Below are positions 42,716 to 50,835 of a stretch of DNA of 64,000 bases, piece after piece. Origin of the DNA: CCMP332 sp040218795 (GTDB taxonomy: Bacteria > Bacteroidota > Bacteroidia > Cytophagales > CCMP332); assembly GCA_040218795.1 (NCBI GenBank), contig JAVJQT010000003.1, positions 434,001 to 498,000 on the forward strand, read 5' to 3'. Numbering within the stretch: position 1 is the stretch's first letter; every line of letters starts with the position of its first letter. The notes under the pieces are model-generated. The model ran no database searches. It saw nothing but the letters and a program-made list of their open reading frames with translations, and had not been told where the DNA came from. A program made the position numbers and the translations under genes.

Positions 42716-43150
42716 ATGGAATCACAGCAGTACATCGCAAAAGGGCATGGAGAAAACTATAATTACGCACAAGACCATTGCTTTATAAAACTTTCCTCCA
42801 GGGATACCAATGGCGAACTGTGCTTAATAGAAGATAGATTAAAGCCGGGTTTTCATTTAAAAAGACATCATCACAAGCGCATGACTGAAGTTTTTTATAT
42901 GCTTCAGGGCGAACTCGAATTAATTTTTGATGATGAAAGCGTTCTTCTTAAAGAGGGTGATACCATTACTGTTCCTCCAAATGTCTGGCATGAGGCCAAA
43001 TGTGAAAAAGGAGGAAAAATGCTGACAATTTTCAAGGATGGCAAATTCGATATTTTTCTCGAAGAGCTATCCAAAATGAATGAGGAAGATTTTGCCAATG
43101 AAGCCCTCATGAAATCGACTTCGCATAAATATGATATTTACGAAGAGTAA
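42716..43150 (+). CDS. Cupin domain protein
   Basis: A 144-residue single-domain cupin. The first motif is GFHLKRHHHKRMTEVFYMLQGELEL (three histidines and a Glu for metal) and the second is GDTITVPPNVWHEAKC. Single-domain cupins bind a metal and act as isomerases, dioxygenases or sensors; no substrate can be assigned. It starts 40 bases past the AlkD-like gene and is followed after a few bases by an acetyltransferase gene. Confidence 0.85.
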   Translation: MESQQYIAKGHGENYNYAQDHCFIKLSSRDTNGELCLIEDRLKPGFHLKRHHHKRMTEVFYMLQGELELIFDDESVLLKEGDTITVPPNVWHEAKCEKGGKMLTIFKDGKFDIFLEELSKMNEEDFANEALMKSTSHKYDIYEE

Positions 43151-43165
43151 ATTTTGCAATTGAAA

Positions 43166-43684
43166 ATGAATTTTAAGCTTGAGACAAATCGATTGACTTT
43201 AATTCCATTTAAAAATTCTGATAAAACCCTTTTTCATAAACTTAATACCGACACATTTGTCCGGAAGTATTTATGGGATGATGAAATTATTGAGAAAGAA
43301 AAAGCAGATGAAATAATTGATTTAAATGAAAAACACTTTAAAATGGATCATTACGGTTTATGGAAAATCAGTTTTAAAAAAAATACGAAAGTCATAGGTT
43401 ATGCCGGATTATGGCATTTTTTTGAAGAAGGTCAACCACAATTGATGTATGCATTATTAAAGAATTTCACTAAGAAAGGCTTTGCAAAAGAAGCCTCAGA
43501 AGCCATAATAGATTATGCATTTAAAGAACTGGGTTTTGAATACATCATCGCTGCTACAGATTCCATCCATTTGGATTCACAAAATGTGGCACTGAGCTTA
43601 GGTATGACATTGGTAGAAAAAAGAATTGAAAATGAAAAAACCACCTTGTTTTTCAGACTGAATAACGCAAAACACCCGGATTAA
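43166..43684 (+). CDS. GNAT family N-acetyltransferase
   Basis: A 172-residue RimJ/RimL-like acetyltransferase. The ATG at 43166 gives MNFKLETNRLTLIPFKNSD, the usual family start; a TTG 4 codons earlier is also in frame. Later segments are IGYAGLWHFFEEGQPQLMYALLKNFTKKGFAKEASEAII, with the acetyl-CoA loop, and FIIAATDSIHLDSQNVALSLG. The acceptor is unknown; RimJ/RimL members acetylate protein or small-molecule amines. Its last base is the first base of the next gene's ATG. Confidence 0.85.
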   Translation: MNFKLETNRLTLIPFKNSDKTLFHKLNTDTFVRKYLWDDEIIEKEKADEIIDLNEKHFKMDHYGLWKISFKKNTKVIGYAGLWHFFEEGQPQLMYALLKNFTKKGFAKEASEAIIDYAFKELGFEYIIAATDSIHLDSQNVALSLGMTLVEKRIENEKTTLFFRLNNAKHPD

Positions 43685-44076
43685 TGAACCTTTATTTTTT
43701 AATTGCCGGACTACTTTGTTTTCCATTGGGCATTGCCCATTCAGTATTGGGTGAAGTCCTCATTTTTAAAGAAAAGAGGCAAAAAGGACAAATCGTTCCG
43801 AATATCGTAAATGAAGAACTTAAAGAAAGGCATTTGCGAATCATCTGGGCCACATGGCATATGTGCTCAGTATTTGGATTTAGCCTTGGAGTAATTCTAA
43901 TTTATATTGCCTTTAACATCCATCAATTAAGTCCCGAAATAACCCAAATTTTTGTTTCAGTAATAAGTTTAGCCATGTTTCTCGGAGGATTTTTTGTATT
44001 AGGAGCCACCAAAGCCAAACATCCGGGCTGGATTGTTTTTTTGATAATTGGGATTTTGTTATTGCTCGGTTTATAG
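43684..44076 (+). CDS. Small four-span membrane protein
   Basis: A 130-residue protein with four hydrophobic segments (FLIAGLLCFPLGIAHSVLG, MCSVFGFSLGVILIYIAF, IFVSVISLAMFLGGFFVLG and WIVFLIIGILLLLGL). A His in the first segment and the WATWHM motif at the start of the second could bind a ligand or metal. No family recognised. It overlaps the acetyltransferase gene by one base, so the pair is cotranscribed. Confidence 0.65.
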   Translation: MNLYFLIAGLLCFPLGIAHSVLGEVLIFKEKRQKGQIVPNIVNEELKERHLRIIWATWHMCSVFGFSLGVILIYIAFNIHQLSPEITQIFVSVISLAMFLGGFFVLGATKAKHPGWIVFLIIGILLLLGL

Positions 44077-44134
44077 TTGTTAAATGCCCGGGCATTTGAA
44101 CCGGATTAAGTCGAATTTACTTTAGAAACGCTTG

Positions 44135-44161
44135 AAACGTTTAAAATCGCTTTAAACGTTT
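44135..44161. repeat. Perfect inverted repeat AAACGTTTAAA - 5 - TTTAAACGTTT
   Basis: AAACGTTTAAA (44135-44145) and TTTAAACGTTT (44151-44161) are exact complements around ATCGC. There is no T run, so it is not a typical terminator. AAACG-type half sites resemble LacI/PurR-like operators. A related AAACGTTTGTAATCG lies near 44255. It stands 130 bases before the first cassette boundary. Confidence 0.5.
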
Positions 44162-44337
44162 TACAAATTTAGTTCCTCCTATAGCCCTTAACATATCAAT
44201 AAATCAAAACTGAAAATATCCTTTGCTCCTTTTTATTAATTTTATCTGGAATTAAACGTTTGTAATCGTTTTATGCACTTTATACAGACGTTGTGCTTAA
44301 TTTAAAAAAGACTTCGACTGAGAACGGAATTTAGCAA

Positions 44338-44799
44338 ATGAACAAACGGATTCTTTTCATATCACTTTTTGGACTGTTCATCATTTTGAATTTAGTTTCA
44401 ACATATTTATGGTTGTGGGGAATCTCATTTGTTGACTTGGAAAGACCTGAATTCTCAACAATTGACGTTGAAACTAGAGATATTTTGAATTCATTCCTTA
44501 GATATACAATGCTCGTTGGACTTTGGTTGCCTTTGCTAATCGTAGTAATAAGACAAAAATGGAAACTCAAAGCCTTGATTGTACCGACTTCGATAAGTTT
44601 GATACTGTTTATTGTAATGATGAAGTCTCAAGACGTATATCCTGACGAATATTCAGAGTATACCGAAAACGGATATCAACATCGAATTGAGAAGTGGAAT
44701 GAAAATGATGAAACAAAAATTCAACATTGGAAAAGTCGAGACTCATTGAAGAATCATGAGACACATAGACATATTGAATGGGAACTAATCAAAGAATAA
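44338..44799 (+). CDS. Hypothetical membrane protein in the first cassette-like unit
   Basis: A 153-residue protein with three hydrophobic segments (ILFISLFGLFIILNLVSTYL, MLVGLWLPLLIVVI and LIVPTSISLILFIVM) and a hydrophilic C-terminus rich in Glu, Lys and His (NENDETKIQHWKSRDSLKNHETHRHIEWEL). No family recognised. It is the only gene between the boundary GTTGTGC (44290) and an attC-like palindrome (44812-44943), which is how integron cassettes are built. There is no promoter-like motif of its own beyond the AT-rich lead. Confidence 0.65.
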   Translation: MNKRILFISLFGLFIILNLVSTYLWLWGISFVDLERPEFSTIDVETRDILNSFLRYTMLVGLWLPLLIVVIRQKWKLKALIVPTSISLILFIVMMKSQDVYPDEYSEYTENGYQHRIEKWNENDETKIQHWKSRDSLKNHETHRHIEWELIKE

Positions 44800-44811
44800 A
44801 TAAAAAACTAA

Positions 44812-44943
44812 GCACAACATCGGCTATAGCAAATGCGGGCTGACTGCTTAAATATGAAGATATTACAACTAAATAAATTTACGGTAGGCGGATAAGAAAG
44901 CGGTTTCAAAATCCCGCACTTGCCATAGCCAGGGCCGTTAAGT
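44812..44943. repeat. attC-like imperfect palindrome (a)
   Basis: Starts with GCACAAC (44812-44818, RYYYAAC-like), then GGCTATAGCAAATGCGGG (44822-44839), which pairs 16 of 18 with CCCGCACTTGCCATAGCC (44913-44930), and ends GGGCCGTTAAGT, where GTTAAGT (44937-44943) matches GTTRRRY exactly. TAAGCACAAC at the left end is the exact complement of GTTGTGCTTA at 44290-44299, the start of the same unit. Both features are those of integron attC sites. No integrase is in the window. Confidence 0.6.
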
Positions 44944-45006
44944 TTCATAAAACGAAAAACGGAATGAGATTTCCCCCATTCGGATTCATTGGCAAATTTC
45001 GTGATA

Positions 45007-45378
45007 TTAATTTCTCTCAAATCCAAAAACAGGAGGAGCGAAAGTAGCATTGAGCCCCATACCTGTTGCTGCTGCTTTCATTTCTTCGGGAATTTCTCCA
45101 CAGAACAAGAACTCTCCAGGATTTGCGATATCAAGTAGGTTGTTAAAGTGACCAGCTGCAGTTGTTCCTAAATGAAATCCCACTGCTCCCGCATCAGAGA
45201 ATACATCTACAACAACAAGCCTTGAGCTTGATTTATCAAAATAACACTGTACATTCAAAGCCCCCTGCTCGTTAGATTTCATTTGATCCGTCACCTCCGT
45301 GTAAATCGCCTTTAATTCATCTGATTTTCCTTCTTTGGCAGTCCATGAATACACTACCATTACTTCTTGATTTTTCAT
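45007..45378 (-). CDS. Antibiotic biosynthesis monooxygenase (ABM)-like protein
   Basis: A 123-residue protein. VMVVYSWTAKEGKSDELKAIYTEVTDQMKSNEQGALNVQCYFDKSSSRLVVVDVFSDAGAVGFHL has the ferredoxin-like ABM fold used by quinol monooxygenases and heme-degrading enzymes. The rest is a short C-terminal extension with AGHFNNLLDIANPGEF. It is divergent from a GlxA-like regulator, which very likely controls it. It lies inside the second cassette-like unit, on the opposite strand to the other genes. Confidence 0.78.
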   Translation of the reverse strand: MKNQEVMVVYSWTAKEGKSDELKAIYTEVTDQMKSNEQGALNVQCYFDKSSSRLVVVDVFSDAGAVGFHLGTTAAGHFNNLLDIANPGEFLFCGEIPEEMKAAATGMGLNATFAPPVFGFERN

Positions 45379-45455
45379 AATACCTCTGTTATAAAAATTA
45401 AATTATTGTTGAACACTACAAATGTATTGGCATTATTAAATACCTAACGGGTGTA

Positions 45456-45485
45456 TTTACGACTACTAATAGGGTTGTTTACGAC
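45456..45485. promoter_or_regulatory. Direct repeat, likely binding site of the GlxA-like regulator
   Basis: TTTACGAC occurs at 45456-45463 and again at 45478-45485, 22 bases apart, that is two helical turns. They lie in the 131-base gap between the ABM-like gene and the regulator gene. Direct repeats at such spacing are typical sites for AraC-type dimers. The second copy ends 25 bases before the regulator start, so autoregulation is plausible. Confidence 0.5.
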
Positions 45486-45509
45486 ACCTATTTGAGTTAT
45501 TTTTGTTGA

Positions 45510-46502
45510 ATGAAACATCTGAGTATTCTTGTTCCCCAAGGAAGTAGCGTAGTTGATACCATTATTGGACCTTACAACTTATTTAAAATGGCTAATAAGT
45601 ATCATCAGAAATTAAATGGGTTAACAGAACCCTTATTTTATATTGACTTGGTAGGTATAAATGATAAACCTGTTACTTATCAACAGCTTTTTGCTATACA
45701 ACCAACAAATACAATTGAGTCAATTGAGAAAACAGATTTAATAATCATATCTCCAATTAGTGGGGACTTAGAAAAAAACATTGCAACCAATCAGTCCTTA
45801 ATTGATTGGATTAAAAAACAACGTATTTCCAATGATGCTGAATTAGCCAGTCTTTGCAAAGGAGCTTTTCTATTAGCTGAGACAGGCTTGTTAAATGGTA
45901 AAGACTGTGCCACTCATTGGACAGCTCACGATTTATTTAGATTAAAATATCCGGAGGTGAATCTAATTCCTGAAAGTATCATTTGTGAAGCCAATGGCAT
46001 TTATTCAAGCGGAGGAGCTTATTCAATTCTCAATTTTATGCTCTATTTAATTGAACGTTTTTTTGGAAGAGAAACGGCTATTTGGACATCAAAGATTTCA
46101 GAAATTGAATTTGATAGAGTCAATCAGAACGAGTTTATAATTTTTAGCGGTCAAAAAGAACACCAGGATGGGCAAATTGCCGCTGCCCAATCTCACATTG
46201 AAAATAACTATAACAGGAAACTGAATATTACGGACATAGCAGATCAAATTCATTTGAATAGCAGAAGTTTTCAAAGAAGATTTAAAAAGGCCACTTCCAA
46301 CACTCCTTTAGAGTATATTCAACGTGTTCGTGTAGAAGCGGCAAAAAAGAAACTTGAATCAACCGCAGAAAATATTTTGGAGGTTATGTACGGAGTTGGA
46401 TATAATGATGAAAAAGCATTCAGAAAAACCTTTAGAAAATATACAGGATTATCTCCAAAGGAATATCAAATGAAGTATAATAGAGAAGCAGCATTTGCCT
46501 AA
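45510..46502 (+). CDS. GlxA-family transcriptional regulator (DJ-1/PfpI-like domain plus AraC HTH)
   Basis: A 330-residue protein. The N-terminal half is the DJ-1/PfpI-like sensor (LSILVPQGSSVVDTIIGPYNLFKMA, SLCKGAFLLAETGLLNGKDCATHW with the Cys nucleophile elbow). The C-terminal AraC domain has the two HTH motifs: KLNITDIADQIHLNSRSFQRRFKKAT and ENILEVMYGVGYNDEKAFRKTFRKYTGLSPKEYQ. Such regulators respond to small metabolites. It is divergent from the ABM-like gene and shares a direct-repeat site with it. Confidence 0.9.
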   Translation: MKHLSILVPQGSSVVDTIIGPYNLFKMANKYHQKLNGLTEPLFYIDLVGINDKPVTYQQLFAIQPTNTIESIEKTDLIIISPISGDLEKNIATNQSLIDWIKKQRISNDAELASLCKGAFLLAETGLLNGKDCATHWTAHDLFRLKYPEVNLIPESIICEANGIYSSGGAYSILNFMLYLIERFFGRETAIWTSKISEIEFDRVNQNEFIIFSGQKEHQDGQIAAAQSHIENNYNRKLNITDIADQIHLNSRSFQRRFKKATSNTPLEYIQRVRVEAAKKKLESTAENILEVMYGVGYNDEKAFRKTFRKYTGLSPKEYQMKYNREAAFA

Positions 46503-46521
46503 TTTGGAAAATATAAAACAA

Positions 46522-46590
46522 ACCTAACAATGTGTATAGTGCATAGCTACTCTGTGGGATAACTACGACAGCATACACGGACCATTGTAT
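46522..46590. repeat. attC-like imperfect palindrome (b)
   Basis: ACCTAAC (46522-46528) matches RYYYAAC exactly. CAATG and TGTAT on the left pair with ATACA and CATTG on the right (about 46573-46587), with a 5-base bulge on the right side; inner pairing is weaker. AAACCTAAC is complementary to GTTAAGTTT at 44937 in eight of nine positions, so it fits as the end of the unit that begins there. The right end reads ATTGTAT, not a perfect GTTRRRY. Confidence 0.45.
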
Positions 46591-46601
46591 ATCATTACGA
46601 A

Positions 46602-47189
46602 ATGACGAATAATGAAATATTAAAAGTCGTCTTTAAAAATTTCTCTGGTATGTCAGAGGAAGCCTTTGATTTATCTTCAAACTTCTGGCACGAAAAATCT
46701 TTTAAGAAAGGAGAACTTTTCAATAACTATAAGAATGTCTGTAAGGAGCTTGGATTTGTTATTGAAGGAACTTTTCGGTCATATGTCATTGATTATAAAT
46801 CAGGGGAAGAAAAAAATATATTCTTCTTTTCTCGAAATGGATTTGTAACGGCATATAAAAGCTTCGTAAAGCAAATTCCTTGCGAATATTACACCCAAGC
46901 GTTAACTGATGCTCATATCGTTTTTATAAACATTTTCGACCTCCAAAAGCTTTACCAGCAATCACACGAATGGGAGCGCTTTGGACGATTAACTGCAGAA
47001 ATGGCAGCAAACATTGTCATTGAGCGAACGGAAAGCTTCTTGCTGAAATCTCCCGAGGAGCGTTATTTAGAACTTATAAAAACACATCCCGAACTCAACG
47101 ATAATGTTCCCTTGTATCATATCTCATCTTATCTGGGCATTCAAGGCCCATCACTGAGCAGGATAAGAAAAAGAATCGCAGCTAGATAG
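46602..47189 (+). CDS. Crp/Fnr family transcriptional regulator
   Basis: A 195-residue cyclic-nucleotide-binding-like regulator. The beta-roll region is FWHEKSFKKGELFNNYKNVCKELGFVIEGTFRSYVID ... FFFSRNGFVTAYKSFV, and the C-terminal helix-turn-helix is VPLYHISSYLGIQGPSLSRIRKRI. The residues that bind cAMP in Crp are not preserved, as is usual for this Bacteroidota group. It begins 18 bases after the palindrome (b) and precedes the alpha/beta hydrolase gene on the same strand by 75 bases, which it may regulate. Confidence 0.88.
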   Translation: MTNNEILKVVFKNFSGMSEEAFDLSSNFWHEKSFKKGELFNNYKNVCKELGFVIEGTFRSYVIDYKSGEEKNIFFFSRNGFVTAYKSFVKQIPCEYYTQALTDAHIVFINIFDLQKLYQQSHEWERFGRLTAEMAANIVIERTESFLLKSPEERYLELIKTHPELNDNVPLYHISSYLGIQGPSLSRIRKRIAAR

Positions 47190-47264
47190 CGATTTTAACT
47201 TGGGTTAAAGAAATCCTCTTTCTCGTTTTTGAGCTTTGCTTGTAATTATAAACAAGTACGCAAA

Positions 47265-48119
47265 ATGAAATCAATAACTCTTTTTGTCATGGTAAGTCTG
47301 GTGACCTCCATGATGACATTTTCACAAACAAAAACAGATAGTGCAATGAAAAAATCCATCGAATCCAAGACAATTGTATTTATACACGGACTATTCCTTA
47401 ACAACGAAAGTTGGAAGGACTGGGAAGCTTTCTTTAGGGAAAAAGATTATACCACCTATGCACCGGCTTACCCCGGTCATGAGGGAACTCCTTCAGAACT
47501 AAGAATAAACGCCCCCGACAGTTTGGAGTATGTCACTTTTAGTGATCTGGTCATCCAAATGGAAACATTTATTGGCACTTTGCCAGAGAAACCTATCATT
47601 GTTGGTCACTCTATGGGAGGATTAGTAGCTCAGAAGCTAATTGAAAAGGAATTGGCAGAAGCAGCTGTAATCATAAGTAGCGCGCCCCCAAAAGGAGTTA
47701 TTACAACCAAATTCAGTTTTGCCAAATCCAACCTTGGCCTATTGAACCCATTCAAAGGTAACTCCGTGCATTACCCCACCAAAAAGTGGTTCCATTATGC
47801 ATTTACCAACACTTTGCCAAGAGAAGAATCGGATAGCATATTTGATAAATTTGTGGTACCTGAAAGCAGGAATATTCCGCTAGAAACGTTGAAGAAATCG
47901 GGCAAAATTGACTTCAAAAAACCACATGCACCGATGTTGTTTATCTCCGGAAAAGAAGATCATATTATCCCTGCATCTTTAAACAAGAAGAACTTCAAAA
48001 AATACAAGGACAATAAAAGCCTAAAAGAACATAAAATCTTTGAGGGTCGTGATCATTTTATTGCCGGAGAAGAGGGTTGGAAAGATGTAGCTAATTACGC
48101 ATACGATTGGTTGAAATAA
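47265..48119 (+). CDS. Secreted alpha/beta hydrolase
   Basis: A 284-residue protein from the ATG at 47265 (signal MKSITLFVMVSLVTSMMTFSQ; the frame opens at 47229 without signal properties). TIVFIHGLFLNNESWKDWEAFF gives the oxyanion loop, IIVGHSMGGLVAQKL the nucleophile elbow (GHSMG), LFISGKEDHIIPASL the acidic residue and EGRDHFIAGE the catalytic His. All triad positions are kept. The substrate is unknown; esterase or lactonase activity would fit. It ends 2 bases before the next unit boundary. Confidence 0.88.
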   Translation: MKSITLFVMVSLVTSMMTFSQTKTDSAMKKSIESKTIVFIHGLFLNNESWKDWEAFFREKDYTTYAPAYPGHEGTPSELRINAPDSLEYVTFSDLVIQMETFIGTLPEKPIIVGHSMGGLVAQKLIEKELAEAAVIISSAPPKGVITTKFSFAKSNLGLLNPFKGNSVHYPTKKWFHYAFTNTLPREESDSIFDKFVVPESRNIPLETLKKSGKIDFKKPHAPMLFISGKEDHIIPASLNKKNFKKYKDNKSLKEHKIFEGRDHFIAGEEGWKDVANYAYDWLK

Positions 48120-48121
48120 AC

Positions 48122-48241
48122 GATATACAACAAACACTATCATCCATAAGTTAAGTAAGCTGTTTGCAAAGGCTGGAGCGATGAGATACTTTTATTGAAA
48201 TTCAAAAAGTCCAGCTTACGGATGATGATTGGGTGTTAAAA
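48122..48241. repeat. attC-like imperfect palindrome (c)
   Basis: GATATACAAC (48122-48131) is complementary to TTGTATATC at 46585-46593, the start of its unit, in nine of nine positions. Inner stems are ATCATCC (48139-48145) with GGATGAT (48220-48226), and GTAAGCTG (48155-48162) with CAGCTTAC (48212-48219); the left arm has an 8-9 base bulge. The right end reads GGGTGTTAAAA, a near match to GTTRRRY. Confidence 0.5.
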
Positions 48242-48308
48242 TGAACAGCAATCGAGAAGTTGAGGATTTCTTATAATTGAATAATCTTCCAATTAAAATG
48301 AATTTCAA

Positions 48309-48983
48309 TTGACAGCCGTAATATTTGACATAGATGGCACAATTTGCGATAGCACAAAAGTGGATGATAAATGTTTTATATCAGCATTCAAAAAGGTCTT
48401 TGGCATTGATATTTCGAATTCCGAATGGTCCGAATTTCAAAACGTAACAGACTGGGGAATAAGTGAAGAGATAATTTTTAAAGAGCAGTCTAGATATCCC
48501 ACAGAGCAAGAATATCAAAATATGATTTCAGAATTTACCCGATTGCTTAAATACGAGGCTATTTATGGTAAAGATCAATTTAAGGAAATAGATGGCGCCT
48601 TTGAATTTATCAAATTGCTCAAAGATGATTTGGGAATTGCTGTAGGAATTGCCACCGGAAGTTGGAAGAATTCGGCGCTTATAAAATTAGAGGCTATTGG
48701 CATCGATATAAATGAATATGCATTCTCAAACTGTTCCCATTTTAAAAAAAGAGAAGATATTTTAAACGATGCCATCCGTCAATTAAATGAAAACCATAAA
48801 AATTCAATCGAACGAATCATTTATTTTGGAGATGGTTTATGGGATTTCAAAACCTGTAAGAATTTAGGAATAGAATTTATTGGGATTGATCACCATCAGA
48901 ATGGGAAATTGAAAATTGCAGGGGCCAGAATCGTTTTTCACGATTTCAAAAAGAGTGATAAAATAATAGTTCATATAATCTAA
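48309..48983 (+). CDS. HAD-superfamily hydrolase
   Basis: A 224-residue haloacid dehalogenase-like phosphatase. VIFDIDGTICDS holds motif I with the catalytic Asp pair, VGIATGSWKNSALIKLE motif II, and YFGDGLWDFKTCKNLGIEFIGID motif IV with the acidic residues. A cap domain lies between I and II. It probably removes phosphate from a small metabolite. The start is TTG, preceded four codons upstream by an in-frame stop. It lies just outside the cassette-like region. Confidence 0.87.
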   Translation: MTAVIFDIDGTICDSTKVDDKCFISAFKKVFGIDISNSEWSEFQNVTDWGISEEIIFKEQSRYPTEQEYQNMISEFTRLLKYEAIYGKDQFKEIDGAFEFIKLLKDDLGIAVGIATGSWKNSALIKLEAIGIDINEYAFSNCSHFKKREDILNDAIRQLNENHKNSIERIIYFGDGLWDFKTCKNLGIEFIGIDHHQNGKLKIAGARIVFHDFKKSDKIIVHII

Positions 48984-49144
48984 AAATATAGAAAAAATGA
49001 TGAGGAGGAAAGGGAAATTTTTGAAAAAGGAATACAATTTTAATAGCCAAGAACTATATTCAAAACTAAAAAATGAAGACTTTGGATTTCCATGCTATTG
49101 AATATCTTAGAATGATTAAAAAGATAAAATCAGAAAGTTAAATA

Positions 49145-49594
49145 ATGGACGAATTTTCCATTTCAAATTGTAAGGAATCAGATCTAGATGAGCTTTTGAA
49201 AATGGCAATGAAGCTTTTTAAAGACAGCAATGAACTGGAGTTAAAAGGCCTGCTTACCGGATCGCTTAAATCAAAAGATCAAAAAATATGGATTGCCAAA
49301 GATCAAAATTCTAATTACGCGGGTTTTGCTGTATTCTCCATTCGGCAAGATTATGTAGAGGGTGCAAAAAGTAGTCCTACTGGTTACCTTGAAGGGATTT
49401 TTGTTGAAGAAAATTTCAGAAAAAAGGGCATAGCCAAAGCTATAATGAAGCGCGGAGAATCCTGGTGCAAAGAAATGGCTTGCAGTCAAATAGGTTCGGA
49501 TACTTGGCTCAGCGATGCGGAATCACGTCAATTTCACAAAAAAGTGGGCTTTTGGGAAGAAGATGAATTGGTGCATTTTTTAAAGGATTTATAG
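49145..49594 (+). CDS. AAC(6')-like aminoglycoside N-acetyltransferase (GNAT)
   Basis: A 149-residue GNAT protein. The middle and C-terminal segments DYVEGAKSSPTGYLEGIFV, RKKGIAKAIMKRGESWCKEMAC, SDTWLSDAESRQFHKKVGF and EEDELVHFLKDL follow the order and wording of the AAC(6')-I family that acetylates aminoglycosides at the 6' amine. The LEGIFV-x-RxxGIA loop binds acetyl-CoA. Chromosomal relatives exist in non-clinical bacteria and may have other substrates. No mobility genes flank it, apart from the attC-like elements 1 kb upstream. Confidence 0.8.
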   Translation: MDEFSISNCKESDLDELLKMAMKLFKDSNELELKGLLTGSLKSKDQKIWIAKDQNSNYAGFAVFSIRQDYVEGAKSSPTGYLEGIFVEENFRKKGIAKAIMKRGESWCKEMACSQIGSDTWLSDAESRQFHKKVGFWEEDELVHFLKDL

Positions 49595-49836
49595 TAAATT
49601 CAACATACCTGATTACACTTACTTAAAATTTTTCAATGCTCATTATTAAGCGCCCTGAGTATTTCTGAGGCTTGGGATTTTGAATATTTGAACAGTGCAT
49701 TTGACTTTTAGGTCCTCCCCTTGCTATTATTATCTTTCTAATTATTCGTAGATTTTAAACCCCAATCCGGCATGAATCAAAATAAGATGAACTGGAAGAA
49801 ATACGGTTTTGAACAATTGATTTACTTAGTCATACA

Positions 49837-50769
49837 ATGATTGAAAGTGAAATTATTAATTGGTTATTGGAAGGTGACGTCTCCATTCAATATCAGGTGC
49901 ATCGCGATTTGCTCAGGAGTGAAAGAAAGGATCTGCAAGAAAGAATTTCAAATGAAGGTTGGGGAGAAAAAATTTTATCAAAACGCAGCTCCAAAGGTTA
50001 TTGGGGTGAAGCATTTTATCAACCTAAATGGATTTCCAGCCATTATACACTTCTGGATTTACGCAATTTAAATCTTGCTCCCAACAATAAAATTGCCAGA
50101 GAAAGTATAGAATTAGTATCGGATCAAAGAAAGGCTCGTGACGGGGGCATTCTATTAGGACCCTCAACCATGATTCACAGCGATGTTTGTGTAAATGCCA
50201 TGTTTTTAAACTATGCTTCCTATTTTAAAATGGAAGAAATCAAATTGCAGTCAATTGTTGATAGCATTTTGAATGAGAAAATGCCCGATGGTGGATTTAA
50301 CTGTATGTCTACGAGAAGCGGCGCAAAGCATAGTTCTTTGCATAGCACAATTTCGGTATTGGAGGGCTTTTATGAGTTTTTAAAATCCGGATTCAAATAC
50401 CGCGATTCGGATATAAATGAAGCCATCAGAAGTTCGGAAGAATTTATCTTTTTACATCAGTTTTATTTATCGGATCATAGCGGAAAAATTATTCAGAAAG
50501 ACTTTCTGAAATTAGCATATCCGGGCAGATGGAAATACGATATACTTCGAGCCATGGACTATTTTCGGTATTCCAATCACAAATGGGATGCAAGAATGGA
50601 AAAAGCCCTAAATCAATTGCTTTTAAAAAGAAATAAAAACGGCACATGGAATGTACAGGCAGCTCATCCGGGTAAAGTGCATTTTGTAATGGAAAAGGTA
50701 GGGAAACCAAGCAGATGGAATACGCTTCGAGCATTGCGGGTCTTAAAAAAATACAAACAAGAGGTATAG
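49837..50769 (+). CDS. Prenyltransferase/squalene-oxidase repeat-like protein (alpha-alpha toroid)
   Basis: A 310-residue cytoplasmic protein. The pattern WLLEGDVSIQYQVHRDLL, GGILLGPSTMIHSDVC, MPDGGFNC and NGTWNVQAAHPGKVHF with several short QW-like turns indicates the alpha-helical toroid of terpene cyclases and prenyltransferases. However, no DxDD or DDxxD motif is seen, so it is unlikely to be a classical cyclase. Homologs are common in Bacteroidota as 'prenyltransferase repeat' proteins without known function. The 240-base gap upstream (49595-49836) holds no gene. Confidence 0.7.
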   Translation: MIESEIINWLLEGDVSIQYQVHRDLLRSERKDLQERISNEGWGEKILSKRSSKGYWGEAFYQPKWISSHYTLLDLRNLNLAPNNKIARESIELVSDQRKARDGGILLGPSTMIHSDVCVNAMFLNYASYFKMEEIKLQSIVDSILNEKMPDGGFNCMSTRSGAKHSSLHSTISVLEGFYEFLKSGFKYRDSDINEAIRSSEEFIFLHQFYLSDHSGKIIQKDFLKLAYPGRWKYDILRAMDYFRYSNHKWDARMEKALNQLLLKRNKNGTWNVQAAHPGKVHFVMEKVGKPSRWNTLRALRVLKKYKQEV

Positions 50770-50835
50770 CAAATTATATCTCGTTACATAGCATAGGATT
50801 TATATTTTAGATTTAAATTCGATTTTTCAAATGCT

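Noticed and set aside
44290..44943. Insertion sequence explanation for the inverted ends of the first unit
   Set aside because: The enclosed gene is a small membrane protein, not a transposase, and the left end lacks a partner palindrome; the ends follow cassette geometry better than IS geometry.
49014..49102. Small frame before the AAC(6')-like gene (MMRRKGKFLKKEYNF ...)
   Set aside because: Only about 30 codons, no recognised family and no clear ribosome site; could be chance or a decayed fragment.
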